Positions 6,844-15,204 are shown, numbered from the stretch's first letter. The stretch: DNA of 42,736 nucleotides from Campylobacterales bacterium (GCA_016938735.1 JAFGUB010000058.1:1-42736), one strand, 5' to 3'. A program made the numbers and translations. The notes: generated from the letters alone by a model not told the origin.

Positions 6844-7260
6844 ATGAACAATATTGCCGAAATTTATGCCATGCTCATCAGCAATCAAAATATCAATCCG
6901 TATGAGTTTTTGGACCAGATAATTCATAACGAAAAGCATATTTTTTGGGGAGTCGCTAGAGATGTAGCCGCAGAGAAATTGATGCTTTGTAGTCAATGGC
7001 GATGGCTTGGACTTCGGATAGATGACGTAGGATTTTTGGTAGAAGAGGAGATGTGGCTGAGATTTCCGTATTGGATTCGAAGAGCTGAGTTAGGGAAAGG
7101 GTCTCTGACTAGACACATGCAAAACACACATTCACTCGTACTTTGGATTTTTGAACGATATATCAGCACACTGAAAAATCTATTTGATCCCAGATATCGT
7201 TTTTATCTTTCGCTACCTAAGCTCACTAGCTACAGCGAGCAAAGGCTCTGCTATGAATAA
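6844..7260 (+). CDS. Hypothetical protein, first gene of the element's right operon
   Basis: 138 residues, not recognised. It is rich in aromatic residues (IFWGVARDV, LCSQWRWLGLRIDD, WLRFPYWIRR) and basic towards the end, with no clear membrane segment or motif. The stop overlaps the start of the ATPase gene by eight bases, so translation is probably coupled and the two proteins may act together. It is the gene closest to the presumed operators, where elements often place replication or control functions. Confidence 0.6.
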   Translation: MNNIAEIYAMLISNQNINPYEFLDQIIHNEKHIFWGVARDVAAEKLMLCSQWRWLGLRIDDVGFLVEEEMWLRFPYWIRRAELGKGSLTRHMQNTHSLVLWIFERYISTLKNLFDPRYRFYLSLPKLTSYSEQRLCYE

Positions 7261-8248
7261 TCAAATTAGTAGATATGAATATACTCCTGAAAGGATCAAA
7301 AATGCTCCGGAAATCGAATACCTGTATCCAGATTTCATCGTCAGAGGATCTATATCTGTAATATATGGTTCTTATGGCTCCGGAAAATCTTCTATTGCTA
7401 TTTATTTGTCTAAAAACATACTCGAAAGTAATGAAAATATTCATGTATACTATCTTGATTTTGACAATCCGATACAGGTCTTGAAAAGCAGAAAAATTGA
7501 CGAAGAGATCACTAAGTATTCAGGAAGATTGAAATTTTTTGGTCCAAAAAATAGGAACAATGCGATGAATGAAGTTGAGCAAATTTTTGATTTAGCCATC
7601 TTTAATCATAAGAAAAATCCAGACATAAAAATACTGATGATTATTGATTCTTTAAAGAATGTAGCCAGAAAAAATGAGAATGGCCTCATTGATTCCAGAT
7701 TTTTGTATGAGAACGAAAAAAGAGCCCAAGATTTTGGTATAAGTATTGTTATATTGCATCATACTAATAAAGCAGGTGCAATCTCTGATACAAAAGATAT
7801 CAGCAATTTTGCGGACTGCACTTTTCATGTCAAATATGATGCAAACCATCATATCATCACAGTTGAGCCGGACAAGCAAAGCCGGTACGGCGTTCTGCCG
7901 AGAGCATTTTATGTGAATCCTGATTCTAGAATGATCGAGCGAGAGATAGAATACTCGGCATCATCAAAAACTGAAAGTGAACGAAAATTAATAGATCATA
8001 TGATTGGTCTTATTTCTTCCTGTGGTGGGCTCAATCTAAGTGAACTGGAGCATGAGACAAGAACCATGCGTGCTTCATTACACATAGGGGAAAAGCAGTT
8101 TAGATCAATAATGCATAAAAATATAGGCATATGCTGGGCTGCCCAAAGAGCTTTGAAAAATGCTCTAGTTTTTTATACGCTGAAAAAACAGCCGAACTGC
8201 GAAACTGCCGAAGAGGATGATGTTGATCAATGTACAAAACAACAATAG
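7253..8248 (+). CDS. RecA/RepA-like ATPase (AAA_25 type)
   Basis: 331 residues from ATG 7253. It shows a P-loop YGSYGSGKSS at about residues 38-47, a Walker B-like ILMIIDSLKN, a sensor-like IVILHHTNKAG and a downstream winged-helix-like region (about 245-330). This is the pattern of plasmid RSF1010 RepA-like hexameric helicases and the AAA_25 family carried by many integrative elements next to int and xis, likely supporting element replication. The ATG overlaps the previous stop and its 3' end overlaps the excisionase-like gene, so it is part of one coupled operon. No separate primase or initiator is visible. Confidence 0.75.
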   Translation: MNNQISRYEYTPERIKNAPEIEYLYPDFIVRGSISVIYGSYGSGKSSIAIYLSKNILESNENIHVYYLDFDNPIQVLKSRKIDEEITKYSGRLKFFGPKNRNNAMNEVEQIFDLAIFNHKKNPDIKILMIIDSLKNVARKNENGLIDSRFLYENEKRAQDFGISIVILHHTNKAGAISDTKDISNFADCTFHVKYDANHHIITVEPDKQSRYGVLPRAFYVNPDSRMIEREIEYSASSKTESERKLIDHMIGLISSCGGLNLSELEHETRTMRASLHIGEKQFRSIMHKNIGICWAAQRALKNALVFYTLKKQPNCETAEEDDVDQCTKQQ

Positions 8249-8448
8249 ATACTGCAGCTTACTTTGGGTTATCTCGAGATTGGTTTGATGAGCGAAAGCA
8301 AAATGGAACTTTCAGGCGTGGTCAACACTACAAGCAACGAGAAAACGGTGGTGTCATAATCTGGAGCATCGAGGCGATTGAGCGTTGGTTTGACGGGGAG
8401 GAAATGGACGACCATTATGACGAACTCATCAGCAAATGGGTATCATGA
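8230..8448 (+). CDS. Excisionase-like (AlpA/MerR-type HTH) DNA-binding protein
   Basis: 72 residues with a winged HTH of the excisionase type: DTAAYFGLSRDWFDERKQNGTF, a basic loop and VIIWSIEAIERWF. Proteins of this size placed directly before a tyrosine recombinase usually direct excision. The ATG lies inside the end of the ATPase gene and its stop overlaps the integrase start, so expression is coupled to both. Confidence 0.75.
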   Translation: MYKTTIDTAAYFGLSRDWFDERKQNGTFRRGQHYKQRENGGVIIWSIEAIERWFDGEEMDDHYDELISKWVS

Positions 8449-9551
8449 GTCGTGCCAATCTGCCGAATGTCGAGGACATGATGGCAAAAATCACAAAAAA
8501 AAATGGTTCCTGCAAGCTCTACATCAATTATGAACTTGACGGGCAAAGAAAAGTCAAATCAACAGGTTTGGATGACACGCCACAAAATAGGAAAATAGTA
8601 GAAAAACAGATTATCCCAAAACTGTTACATGCTATAGCCACTGGTGAAGTTGAAAGGCGGAAAGCGCCTAAATTCAGAGAATATGGCGCAGAATTTTTGA
8701 AAAATAAAGAAGGTGAAAAGTCCTACTTTATGAAGCTTGCTACACGAAAAAAAGTGATAGATTTTTTTGGTGAACAAAGAGTTGATGAAATTACAAGACT
8801 TGATGTTAAACGATATCTTGGCTCACTGCCTATTAAATCGCAATCGAAAGCATTATATCTCACTACCATTAGAGGCATTTTGGATTTGTCGCTGGATGAT
8901 GAGACTATTGTGCGAAACGTGGCGGTAGGCATAGGCACAGGCAAAAATGAGCGTGCTCAAGCAGATCCGTTCTCTCAGGCAGAAGTTGAAAGGATTTTGA
9001 GCCATGCAGATGGAATATTGAAGAACTTTTTAGGCATTTCATTTTATACAGGAATGAGGTCGGGTGAAGTGCTTGGTTTGATGCGGCATGACATCGATTT
9101 TAAAGCAGGAACAATAGCCATCAATCGTTCGGTCTCAAAAGGTGTGATATCGAAGCCTAAAACGGAAGAAAGTGTTCGCGTTATACCGATGTTTGATGCA
9201 GTTAGACCTTATCTGCAGGATCAGATGTCAGATTCTATGTCACTCTATCTGTTTAACATTGACGGTCAGCCACTATGGGATGTGAGCGTATTACGAAAGC
9301 GAAAGTGGCATAAGCTGCTTGAGTCATTAGATATTCGATACAGAAAGATTTATGCCACAAGGCATACGTTTATCACGGCCATGCTAAATAGCGGAAAATT
9401 CAAATTACTAGATATCGCGAAGCTCGTAGGGCATACTACGGTGGAGACAATCATTGATCATTATGCGGGGTATGTGCACAATGAACATCTCAAGATAGAT
9501 GCTAGTGTAGATATATTTCGGGGAAAGTTTGGGGAAAGCCGGATTATCTGA
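8436..9551 (+). CDS. int: Tyrosine recombinase / integrase
   Basis: 371 residues (shorter starts at 8445 or 8478 are possible). The arm-type N-terminal domain (YINYELDGQRKVKSTG) is followed by a SAM-like core-binding domain (about 85-185) and the catalytic domain with the box I Arg in YTGMRSGEVLGL, YATRHTF (Arg-His pair; Tyr replaces the usual first His, a common phage variant), LVGHTTVETI and the Tyr nucleophile in DHYAGY. The C terminus is 56 bp from the 3' end of tRNA-Pro on the opposite strand, so the tRNA is the likely attachment site. Confidence 0.93.
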   Translation: MGIMSRANLPNVEDMMAKITKKNGSCKLYINYELDGQRKVKSTGLDDTPQNRKIVEKQIIPKLLHAIATGEVERRKAPKFREYGAEFLKNKEGEKSYFMKLATRKKVIDFFGEQRVDEITRLDVKRYLGSLPIKSQSKALYLTTIRGILDLSLDDETIVRNVAVGIGTGKNERAQADPFSQAEVERILSHADGILKNFLGISFYTGMRSGEVLGLMRHDIDFKAGTIAINRSVSKGVISKPKTEESVRVIPMFDAVRPYLQDQMSDSMSLYLFNIDGQPLWDVSVLRKRKWHKLLESLDIRYRKIYATRHTFITAMLNSGKFKLLDIAKLVGHTTVETIIDHYAGYVHNEHLKIDASVDIFRGKFGESRII

Positions 9552-9573
9552 AATAATTCTTAAATAGATTAAA

Positions 9574-9586
9574 GGCTTGAAAAGCC
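9574..9586 (-). terminator. Intrinsic terminator-like hairpin after tRNA-Pro
   Basis: On the minus strand GGCTT-TTC-AAGCC is followed by TTTAATCTATTT, 20 bases beyond the tRNA CCA end. It fits a short Rho-independent terminator for the tRNA. It lies in the presumed attachment-site region, so it may have been brought in by the element. Confidence 0.45.
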
Positions 9587-9606
9587 CGAAAAATAGGGTT
9601 TCCTGA

Positions 9607-9684
9607 TGGTCGGAATGACGCGACTCGAACGCGCGACCTCTACCACCCCAAGGTAGCACTCTAGCCAAACTGAGCTACATCCCG
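9607..9684 (-). tRNA. tRNA-Pro(GGG)
   Basis: On the minus strand the gene folds into a cloverleaf: acceptor CGGGATG/CATTCCG (one G-T pair), D arm with GCTC/GAGT, anticodon stem CTACC/GGTAG with the 7-base loop TTGGGGT, T stem GCGCG/CGCGT with loop TTCGAGT, and encoded ACCA. With U33 at the second loop position the anticodon is GGG. Its 3' end faces the integrase gene and is the presumed integration target. It reads CCC/CCU proline codons. Confidence 0.93.
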
Positions 9685-9753
9685 ATCAGGGCTGGAAGTA
9701 TAGCGGTATGAAACTGAATTTAGATTAAATTTTTGGGAAAGTTTTAGATGCAA

Positions 9754-9787
9754 CTTGATTGACTTCGACTCAACTTTTTGATATGAT
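9754..9787 (+). promoter_or_regulatory. Heat-shock promoter of cbpA-hspR with HAIR operator
   Basis: CTTGATT-N7-ACTCAAC (9754-9774) matches the HspR-associated inverted repeat CTTGAGT-N7-ACTCAAG at 12 of 14 positions with exact spacing. It overlaps the -35 box TTGACT (9759-9764); the -10 box TATGAT (9782-9787) is 17 bases further on. HspR bound here would block RNA polymerase, giving the autoregulated heat-shock circuit known from Helicobacter and Campylobacter. Confidence 0.85.
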
Positions 9788-9820
9788 TTTTATAAAACTT
9801 ACATGATTTGAGAAAAAGCG

Positions 9821-10699
9821 ATGAGCAAGAGTTTATATGAAACGTTAGGTTTGGATGCTTCGGCATCTGAAGCGGATATCAAAAAGGCGTACCGCAAGCT
9901 GGCACGGCAATATCACCCAGACGTGAACAAAGAGCCGGGGGCTGAGGAGAAGTTCAAAGAGGTCAATGCCGCCTATGAAGTGCTGAGCGACAAGGAGAAG
10001 CGGGCGAAGTATGACCGTTTTGGGGATCAGATGTTCGGTGGGCAGAATTTTCACGATTTTGCGAGAGGGCAGGGGGCCAACGTTGATCTGGATGACATAC
10101 TGCGTAATATTTTCGGCGGTGGCGGCGGTTTTGCATCGGGCGGTTTTGGAGGATTCGGTGCGTCGGGTTTCGGCGGCGGTTTTTCGCAGCAAGGGGTCAA
10201 TCTTGACATCGAGGCGAACATCGTCGTCCCCTTTAGCGTCGCGGTGCTTGGCGGCAAACATGCGGTGAGTCTGAACGGCGAGAGCTTCGACATCAAGATC
10301 CCCGCAGGTATCAAGTCGGGCGAAAAGATGCGGGTGCGCGGTAAGGGCAAAAGTATGCAAGGCCGCGTGGGGGATCTCTACCTCAAGATCGACATTGCCC
10401 CCAGCACGGACTACGCCCGAGAGGGCGACGATCTGGTCAAGACTTTTGACGTTCCCTTACATGTAGCCCTCTTTGGTGGTAAGGTTAATGTGATGACGCT
10501 GGAGAAGGAGATCACGCTAAAGATCCCGCAAAACAGCAAAAACGGTCAGCGTTTCAGGGTTAAGGAGATGGGCGTACCCAGCCGCCAAAGCCATCAGCGC
10601 GGTGATCTCTATCTCAAGGTTAATATCGTTTTACCAAACGTCGATTCGCTGGATTTTGAGCTTGTCGAAATGATGAAAAACAGACTTCCCAAGGAGTAG
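9821..10699 (+). CDS. cbpA: DnaJ-type co-chaperone CbpA
   Basis: 292 residues: J domain 1-70 with the HPD triad at 32-34, a Gly/Phe-rich linker (about 95-140) and C-terminal substrate-binding domains, with no Cys-rich zinc finger. This is the CbpA (class B) form that stimulates DnaK ATPase and delivers clients. It is followed directly by hspR, the order known in Campylobacterota, and is driven by a HAIR-controlled promoter. A near-copy of the iterated palindrome (TTACATGTAG, 10457-10466) lies in the gene as Leu-His-Val. Confidence 0.93.
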   Translation: MSKSLYETLGLDASASEADIKKAYRKLARQYHPDVNKEPGAEEKFKEVNAAYEVLSDKEKRAKYDRFGDQMFGGQNFHDFARGQGANVDLDDILRNIFGGGGGFASGGFGGFGASGFGGGFSQQGVNLDIEANIVVPFSVAVLGGKHAVSLNGESFDIKIPAGIKSGEKMRVRGKGKSMQGRVGDLYLKIDIAPSTDYAREGDDLVKTFDVPLHVALFGGKVNVMTLEKEITLKIPQNSKNGQRFRVKEMGVPSRQSHQRGDLYLKVNIVLPNVDSLDFELVEMMKNRLPKE

Positions 10700-11092
10700 A
10701 TGATGAACCATCACCACTATGACGAACCGGTCTATCTGATCAGCATCGTTGCCAAGATTTTGGAGATTCACCCTCAGACTTTGCGCCAGTACGAGCGCGA
10801 AAACCTCATTCAGCCCTCGCGCTCCAACGGGCGTATCCGCCTCTACTCCCAGCGCGACATCGATAAGATCAAGCTCATCTTGCGCTTGACGCGCGATATG
10901 GGGGTCAATCTGGCTGGCGTGGATGTGGTGCTGCGTCTCAAAGATCAGATGGAGATGATGGAGATGGAGATGGCGGAGCTGCGCCATGCGCTGAGCGTTG
11001 CCAAAAATGCCAAGAGCGTGCCGCCGGAGAAGGCGCTGGTGACCAAGAAAAGCGTCTATGAGATGATTATTTTTGAAGAACCGAAAAAATAA
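10700..11092 (+). CDS. hspR: Heat-shock repressor HspR (MerR family)
   Basis: 130 residues with a MerR-type HTH at about 10-75 (ISIVAKILEIHPQTLRQYERENLI, then a wing with GRIRLYSQRDID), followed by a Met/Glu-rich coiled coil (KDQMEMMEMEMAELRH) for dimerisation. HspR binds HAIR sites, often with DnaK as co-repressor, and controls chaperone operons. The gene begins at the cbpA stop (ATG at 10700, another ATG at 10703) with AAGGAG just upstream. The HAIR site before cbpA makes this an autorepressed operon. Confidence 0.93.
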   Translation: MMNHHHYDEPVYLISIVAKILEIHPQTLRQYERENLIQPSRSNGRIRLYSQRDIDKIKLILRLTRDMGVNLAGVDVVLRLKDQMEMMEMEMAELRHALSVAKNAKSVPPEKALVTKKSVYEMIIFEEPKK

Positions 11093-11181
11093 GCAAGTGG
11101 CCGCTTGTTCGCATGGGAGCGGCGGTAAGAGGGTGCTTTAAAGCGCCAAAACAAGAGGTAAACCGCGTCGAAGCGCTCTTG

Positions 11182-12444
11182 CTACTCTTGAAGTCTGGTG
11201 ATATTGGCGCCTAACGCTTTGAGTTTGAGCTCTAGCCCTTCATAACCGCGATCAAGATGGTAGATGCGGTGGACGTCGGTGGTGCCCTCAGCCGCGAGTG
11301 CGGCGAGTACCAGCGCACTTGAGGCGCGCAGATCGGTTGCCATCACGTCGGCACCGTAAAGCGGCGCGGGGCCGACGACGGTGGCAACGTTGCCGTTTAG
11401 TCTGATTTCAGCGCCCAGACGCTGCAGTTCGCTGACGTGCATGAAGCGGTTTTCAAAGAGCCGCTCTTCGATAGTCGAAGTGCCCTCAGCCTGTGTGGAA
11501 AGCGCGAGAAACTGCGCTTGCATATCGGTGGGAAAAGCGGGGTACTCTTGTGTGACGATGGAAGCGGGTTTGATCTGTTGCGTCGGGAGAATAGTGATTG
11601 TATCGGCGCTTGTCTCAAAACCAAAGCCCATCGTGCGCAGTTTGGCGATCACTGCGTCAAGATGCTCAGGACGTACCTGCGTGAGGGTGACGCGGCTGCG
11701 GGTGATGGCGGCGGCGCAGAGATAAGTGCCTGCTTCGATACGATCAGGGATGATCTCGAAAGGCTCGATCTCGATGAGTCTGCGATCCGTCCCGTAAATC
11801 ACCAGCTCTTGGGTACCGATCCCTTCGATGCCCACGCCGCTGCGGCGCAGCACTTCGCAAAGCTGCACCACTTCAGGTTCGCGCGCGGCGTTGGTGATAA
11901 TGGTTTTGCCTTTGGCCAGCGCGGCGGCCATCACGATGTTGGCAGTGCCGGTGACGGTGATTTTGTCAAAGATGATATGCGCGCCTTTGAGTCCCTGGCG
12001 GGCTTCGGCATAGACGTAGCCGCCTTTGATGGTGATCTGCGCCCCCATCATCTCAAGTGCTTTGAGGTGCAGATCGATCGGGCGCTGTCCGATGGCGCAG
12101 CCGCCGGGCAGTGAGACTTCGCAGTGCCCTTCGCGTGCGAGTAGAGGGCCAAGCGCCAAGATCGAGGCGCGCATCGTCTTGACGATCTCATAAATCGCGC
12201 GGGTGTGGATGATGTTTTGGGTGTTGATCGTGACGCTGTGATCGCCCATCGTGTAGGTAGCGCCGAGGTGCTCAAGTAGTTTGAGCAGGGTTTTAATGTC
12301 TTTGACGGCGGGCAGGCGGTTGAGGGTGACGTCGTTTTTGGCCAGCAAAGTCATGGCAATGAGTGGCAGAGCGGCGTTTTTGGCTCCTGAGATGGGCACA
12401 CTGCCTGATAGGGTGCAAGGGCCTTCGATGCGTAGATAATCCAT
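11182..12444 (-). CDS. murA: UDP-N-acetylglucosamine 1-carboxyvinyltransferase MurA
   Basis: 420 residues, full length. MurA transfers enolpyruvate from PEP to UDP-GlcNAc, the first committed cytosolic step of peptidoglycan synthesis and the target of fosfomycin. The N-terminal [15 protein letters not shown] and the active loop [12 protein letters not shown] are present; the fosfomycin-sensitive Cys is residue 116. The gene stands alone on the minus strand, divergent from the next gene with back-to-back promoters, and ends 89 bp from hspR in convergent orientation. Confidence 0.97.
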   Translation of the reverse strand: MDYLRIEGPCTLSGSVPISGAKNAALPLIAMTLLAKNDVTLNRLPAVKDIKTLLKLLEHLGATYTMGDHSVTINTQNIIHTRAIYEIVKTMRASILALGPLLAREGHCEVSLPGGCAIGQRPIDLHLKALEMMGAQITIKGGYVYAEARQGLKGAHIIFDKITVTGTANIVMAAALAKGKTIITNAAREPEVVQLCEVLRRSGVGIEGIGTQELVIYGTDRRLIEIEPFEIIPDRIEAGTYLCAAAITRSRVTLTQVRPEHLDAVIAKLRTMGFGFETSADTITILPTQQIKPASIVTQEYPAFPTDMQAQFLALSTQAEGTSTIEERLFENRFMHVSELQRLGAEIRLNGNVATVVGPAPLYGADVMATDLRASSALVLAALAAEGTTDVHRIYHLDRGYEGLELKLKALGANITRLQE

Positions 12445-12471
12445 AGGAGTCCTGTGAAAAGATATGGCGAC

Positions 12472-12493
12472 ATTATAGAGCGGCTGCTATAAT
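12472..12493. promoter_or_regulatory. Overlapping divergent promoters for murA and the 12518 gene
   Basis: A perfect -10 box TATAAT is read on the minus strand at 12472-12477 (for murA) and another on the plus strand at 12488-12493 (25 bases before the GTG at 12518). No clear -35 boxes are seen. The two promoters lie back to back within 22 bp, so they may exclude each other. Confidence 0.6.
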
Positions 12494-12517
12494 AGGGCGC
12501 TAAAAAAAGGAGACGCC

Positions 12518-12946
12518 GTGGCATCCGCACTTGATCGACTCAAAGATCTGACCTCCAAAATTTCAAGCTACGAGCTGACCCGAAAAGAGAACTACAAGCG
12601 GCTTGAGCGGCTTTTTGAGGAGTTGGGAATCGGCGAAAAGGTGGAGCCGTTTGAAGCCATTTTTGATTTCAAAGCGATCAACCTCACGGGGGTGTCGCTG
12701 ACGCCTGAGGGGCTGGGTTCGATCCATGAGGGGCGTTATGTGCAGATGATCGCCATCAGCTACGACGCGCAGGCGGTGGTGAAAAACCGTAACCGCTCGT
12801 TGGGCTATTTCGGACGCGCTGAAAAGATTGATCCCAAGCGAAAAGCCGAGGTGGTCTCCTTTGTGCTTTCATGGCGTTTCGAGAAGAGCTTTCGTACGCT
12901 GGAGCACTACAATGCGCTTTTGGATGCGCACCTGCAAGAGGCGTGA
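12518..12946 (+). CDS. Hypothetical cytosolic protein
   Basis: 142 residues from a GTG with AGGAG six bases upstream. It begins with a helical, charged region (ALDRLKDLTSKISSYELTRKENYKRLERLFEELGI) and continues with a mixed alpha/beta part. I recognise no family; there are no membrane or catalytic motifs. The stop overlaps the next ATG (ATGA). It heads a tight run leading to rsmD and the flagellar genes. Confidence 0.8.
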   Translation: MASALDRLKDLTSKISSYELTRKENYKRLERLFEELGIGEKVEPFEAIFDFKAINLTGVSLTPEGLGSIHEGRYVQMIAISYDAQAVVKNRNRSLGYFGRAEKIDPKRKAEVVSFVLSWRFEKSFRTLEHYNALLDAHLQEA

Positions 12947-13479
12947 TGGGATTTGCGTTACGGCTCTGGCTCTACTGGCTTTGGTGGGTACTTCTGTACA
13001 GCGTCGCGGTCGCCGCTGCGACGGCTGCGGTGCTTGTCGGCGTCATCTATGTGCTCAAGGGAGCGCCGGCGTTGGATGCCGATGTTTATGGAGCGCTAGA
13101 AGCGATTGCGCGCGTGGTCTTTGTGCCGCTTTGGTGCGCTGCGCTGCTGTGGGCGCATTTGATGGTGACGCGCCGTCTTTTTGCCTGCTGTTTGGGAGGC
13201 CGGCGCCTGATTTTGCTTACATGTAAAGGCGATGAGCGGATCTATCCCGTCGGTTTGGGAGATGTGCTGCCGGTATGGCGGCGATTTTTGATGCTTATTG
13301 TTTGGATTGTGGCCGTTGAGGTGCTGTTGCTTGTGGGCGTGACGTCGCTTTGGGGCGGCATGTCGGCCACGGCGTTGTTACGTCCATCGGTGCTGGGCGC
13401 GATGAGCGCTTTGGGCGCTTTTGCGGCACTTTTGGTGCTGCTTGGGCGTTGCAAGTGTATTTTGGTGACGCAATGCTGA
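12946..13479 (+). CDS. Hypothetical membrane protein
   Basis: 177 residues with about four hydrophobic segments (WLYWLWWVLLYSVAVAAA; VVFVPLWCAALLWAHLMV; FLMLIVWIVAVEVLLLVG; LGAMSALGAFAALLVLL), so an inner-membrane protein. The ATG at 12946 overlaps the stop of the preceding gene and is preferred over an upstream in-frame ATG. The 3' end overlaps the exonuclease gene by seven bases. A TTACATGTAA palindrome is read here as Leu-Thr-Cys-Lys (13217-13226). Function unknown. Confidence 0.8.
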   Translation: MGFALRLWLYWLWWVLLYSVAVAAATAAVLVGVIYVLKGAPALDADVYGALEAIARVVFVPLWCAALLWAHLMVTRRLFACCLGGRRLILLTCKGDERIYPVGLGDVLPVWRRFLMLIVWIVAVEVLLLVGVTSLWGGMSATALLRPSVLGAMSALGAFAALLVLLGRCKCILVTQC

Positions 13480-14186
13480 TCTTTTTAGATCTCGAGACGA
13501 CGGGCTTGGAGCATGATGATCGCATCTGCGAGGTAGGCGTGATCGTCTGGGATGAGGAGAGGGTAGAGTGTTGGGCGGAGCGCATTAAACCGCCGCGCAA
13601 AATCCGCCCCGGCGCTTCGAGCAAGCACCATATCACGAACGAAGCGGTCGCGGATGAGCCTGCGTTTGGCGCGTCGCAAAGCGCGACGCGGCTGCGGGCG
13701 CTCAACCGCAGTGAGCATACGCTGGTGGCCCACCACAGCGCTTTTGATCTGCGGATGCTTGAGCATGAAGGGCTAGTCTGGCAAGGAGCGGTTGTCGATA
13801 CGCTGAGGTGTGCCCGCGCACTGATCGAGGGGTGCGAACGCTACGCGCTGCAGTTTTTGCGTTATGAGCTGCGCTTGTATCGTGATGAGCAGGCTTTGGC
13901 CCGGCATCTGGGTGTGACGCTGGGTGCCCATAGTGCACTCAGCGATGCCTTACATGTAAAGATGCTTTATGATTATCTCGCTTCGATGAGAAGTGATTTG
14001 GCGGCGCTCAGCGCTCAGCCGGTAGTGATTGAACGCTTCGCCTTTGGCAAATACAAAGGTGAGCGCATCGAAGCAATCGCTTTGCAAGAGCCCGGTTATC
14101 TACACTGGATGCTGGAGAATGCGCGCGATCTGGATGAGGATCTGCGCTATAGCCTTGAGCGTTACGTGCGTGAAAACCTAAGGTAA
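13473..14186 (+). CDS. DnaQ-like 3'-5' exonuclease with C-terminal DUF3820-like segment
   Basis: 237 residues. Residues 1-170 are a DEDDh exonuclease: IFLDLETTGLEHDD (Asp-Glu metal ligands), VAHHSAFDLRML (Asp) and HSALSDALH (His and Asp). The tail (ERFAFGKYKGERIEAIA... YLHWML) is the short DUF3820-type segment often joined to such nucleases. Likely a single-stranded DNA or RNA exonuclease for repair or trimming rather than the replicative epsilon subunit. The start is the ATG at 13473, which overlaps the previous stop. A TTACATGTAA at 13950-13959 encodes Leu-His-Val within the conserved HSALSDALHVK stretch. Confidence 0.9.
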   Translation: MLIFLDLETTGLEHDDRICEVGVIVWDEERVECWAERIKPPRKIRPGASSKHHITNEAVADEPAFGASQSATRLRALNRSEHTLVAHHSAFDLRMLEHEGLVWQGAVVDTLRCARALIEGCERYALQFLRYELRLYRDEQALARHLGVTLGAHSALSDALHVKMLYDYLASMRSDLAALSAQPVVIERFAFGKYKGERIEAIALQEPGYLHWMLENARDLDEDLRYSLERYVRENLR

Positions 14187-14195
14187 GGAGTCAGT

Positions 14196-14579
14196 GTGAA
14201 AGTAGCCATTCAATGCGTTTCGCCGCTGTTGCAGCGCAGTTTGGAACTCTTTTTAAAAGATCGACTAAGTTCGCTCAAGCAGTGTGACGTGGTCATTCGA
14301 GACCGTTTGAGCAGCGATGTTAGCCATCCTCAGTTTGTGATTGCCCAAGGCGCAGACGCACAATTAAGCAAGCCTTTTTCCAAATCGCAACTGCTGCTGG
14401 CACTAGAGCAGTTCATCGGACGCAATGAGGTACATGTAGCGCTTTCATCGATGGATGAGGCGTTTGAACCTGCCGCGACGGATCGGCTCGGCGCGCTTGA
14501 AGCGCGGATCGTGCGTTTGACGCAGAACTACCAAAATGAGTTGATTCAACTGATTAGGGAGCATTATGGGCAGCACTAA
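14196..14579 (+). CDS. Hypothetical protein, degenerate receiver-like
   Basis: 127 residues from GTG 14196 with AAGGAG upstream. The layout MKVAIQCVSPLLQRSLELFL ... FVIAQGAD ... LSKPFSKSQLLLALEQFI recalls a response-regulator receiver fold with the KPF motif retained but no acidic pocket or phosphoacceptor Asp visible. The C terminus is helical. This relationship is suggested by pattern only. The stop overlaps the rsmD start by 14 bases, so the two are coupled. Confidence 0.65.
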   Translation: MKVAIQCVSPLLQRSLELFLKDRLSSLKQCDVVIRDRLSSDVSHPQFVIAQGADAQLSKPFSKSQLLLALEQFIGRNEVHVALSSMDEAFEPAATDRLGALEARIVRLTQNYQNELIQLIREHYGQH

Positions 14580-15153
14580 AGGGATCTATAAAACCATCAT
14601 TGCCGGAGCCTACAAGGGCAAAAAGATCTATCTCCCCTCCAAAGAGACTACCCGCAGTTCCAAGGCAATCGTGCTGGAATCGCTCTTGAACACGATTCAG
14701 TTTGAGATCATCGATGCCACCTTTGTGGAGCTCTTTAGCGGCAGCGGTTCGGTCGGTCTTGAGGCGCTCAGCCGTGGCGCGGGGCGCGTCATTTTTATGG
14801 AAAAAGATAGCGAAGCGCTTAAAGTGCTCTATAAAAACATCGATCAAACCGACCCCTCGCGCACGGAGGTGATTCGGGGCGATACGTTTGAGAACATCTC
14901 CGGAGTGATCAAAGCGCTGCAGCGACGCGGTGAGAAGGCCTACTTTTACATCGATCCGCCTTTTGCTTACCGCGAAGGGATGGAAGCGATCTATGATCAG
15001 ACGATTGCGCTCATCGCTGCTTTACCGCGTGAAGTGGTGCGTCTTATCATCATTGAACACATGAGTACGCTGGAACTTGACGCGCAGATCGGCGGCTTTA
15101 CATGTAGCAAATCCAAACGCTTCGGAAAAACGTCGCTGAGCTATTACATGTAA
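14566..15153 (+). CDS. rsmD: 16S rRNA (guanine-N2)-methyltransferase RsmD-like
   Basis: 195 residues with the class I SAM-binding motif VELFSGSGSVGLEALSRGA, an acidic strand end VIFMEKD, and the N2-methyltransferase signature YIDPPF. RsmD methylates G966 of 16S rRNA in E. coli. A methylase gene immediately before flgI is known in Campylobacter. The last three codons (TAC ATG TAA) are formed by a TTACATGTAA palindrome, so the protein ends Tyr-Met. Confidence 0.9.
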   Translation: MGSTKGIYKTIIAGAYKGKKIYLPSKETTRSSKAIVLESLLNTIQFEIIDATFVELFSGSGSVGLEALSRGAGRVIFMEKDSEALKVLYKNIDQTDPSRTEVIRGDTFENISGVIKALQRRGEKAYFYIDPPFAYREGMEAIYDQTIALIAALPREVVRLIIIEHMSTLELDAQIGGFTCSKSKRFGKTSLSYYM

Positions 15154-15159
15154 GCTATC

Positions 15160-15175
15160 TGGAACGCCCTTTGCT
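15160..15175 (+). promoter_or_regulatory. Sigma-54 promoter upstream of flgI
   Basis: TGGAACG-CCCT-TTGCT matches the RpoN consensus TGGCACG-N4-TTGCW except for one base, with the invariant GG and GC correctly spaced. It lies 30 bp before the flgI ATG and 7 bp after the rsmD stop. RpoN/FlgR control of rod, ring and hook genes is established in Campylobacter and Helicobacter. Confidence 0.8.
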
Positions 15176-15204
15176 TTGGACGGATAACAGTTCAAGGACG
15201 GCAG

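Larger units (their letters stand above)
4961..9610 (+). mobile_element. Small integrative element at tRNA-Pro
   Basis: The segment carries parA, a small RHH-like protein, an unknown ORF, a divergent HTH regulator, an unknown ORF, a RecA/RepA-like ATPase, an excisionase-like protein and a tyrosine recombinase whose stop is 56 bp from the CCA end of tRNA-Pro. The orientation (integrase end facing the tRNA 3' end) is classic for tRNA-targeting elements. Composition is clearly more AT-rich than the flanks and there is no exact TTACATGTAA copy. The right end is set by the tRNA. The left end is a guess from composition; no direct repeat of the tRNA end was found in 1-5000, so the element could extend beyond the window and include the CRISPR module. 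No conjugation or capsid genes are seen. Confidence 0.7.

Noticed and set aside
9607-9684. tRNA-Pro with anticodon TGG
   Set aside because: The 5-bp anticodon stem CTACC/GGTAG and U33 place GGG at positions 34-36.
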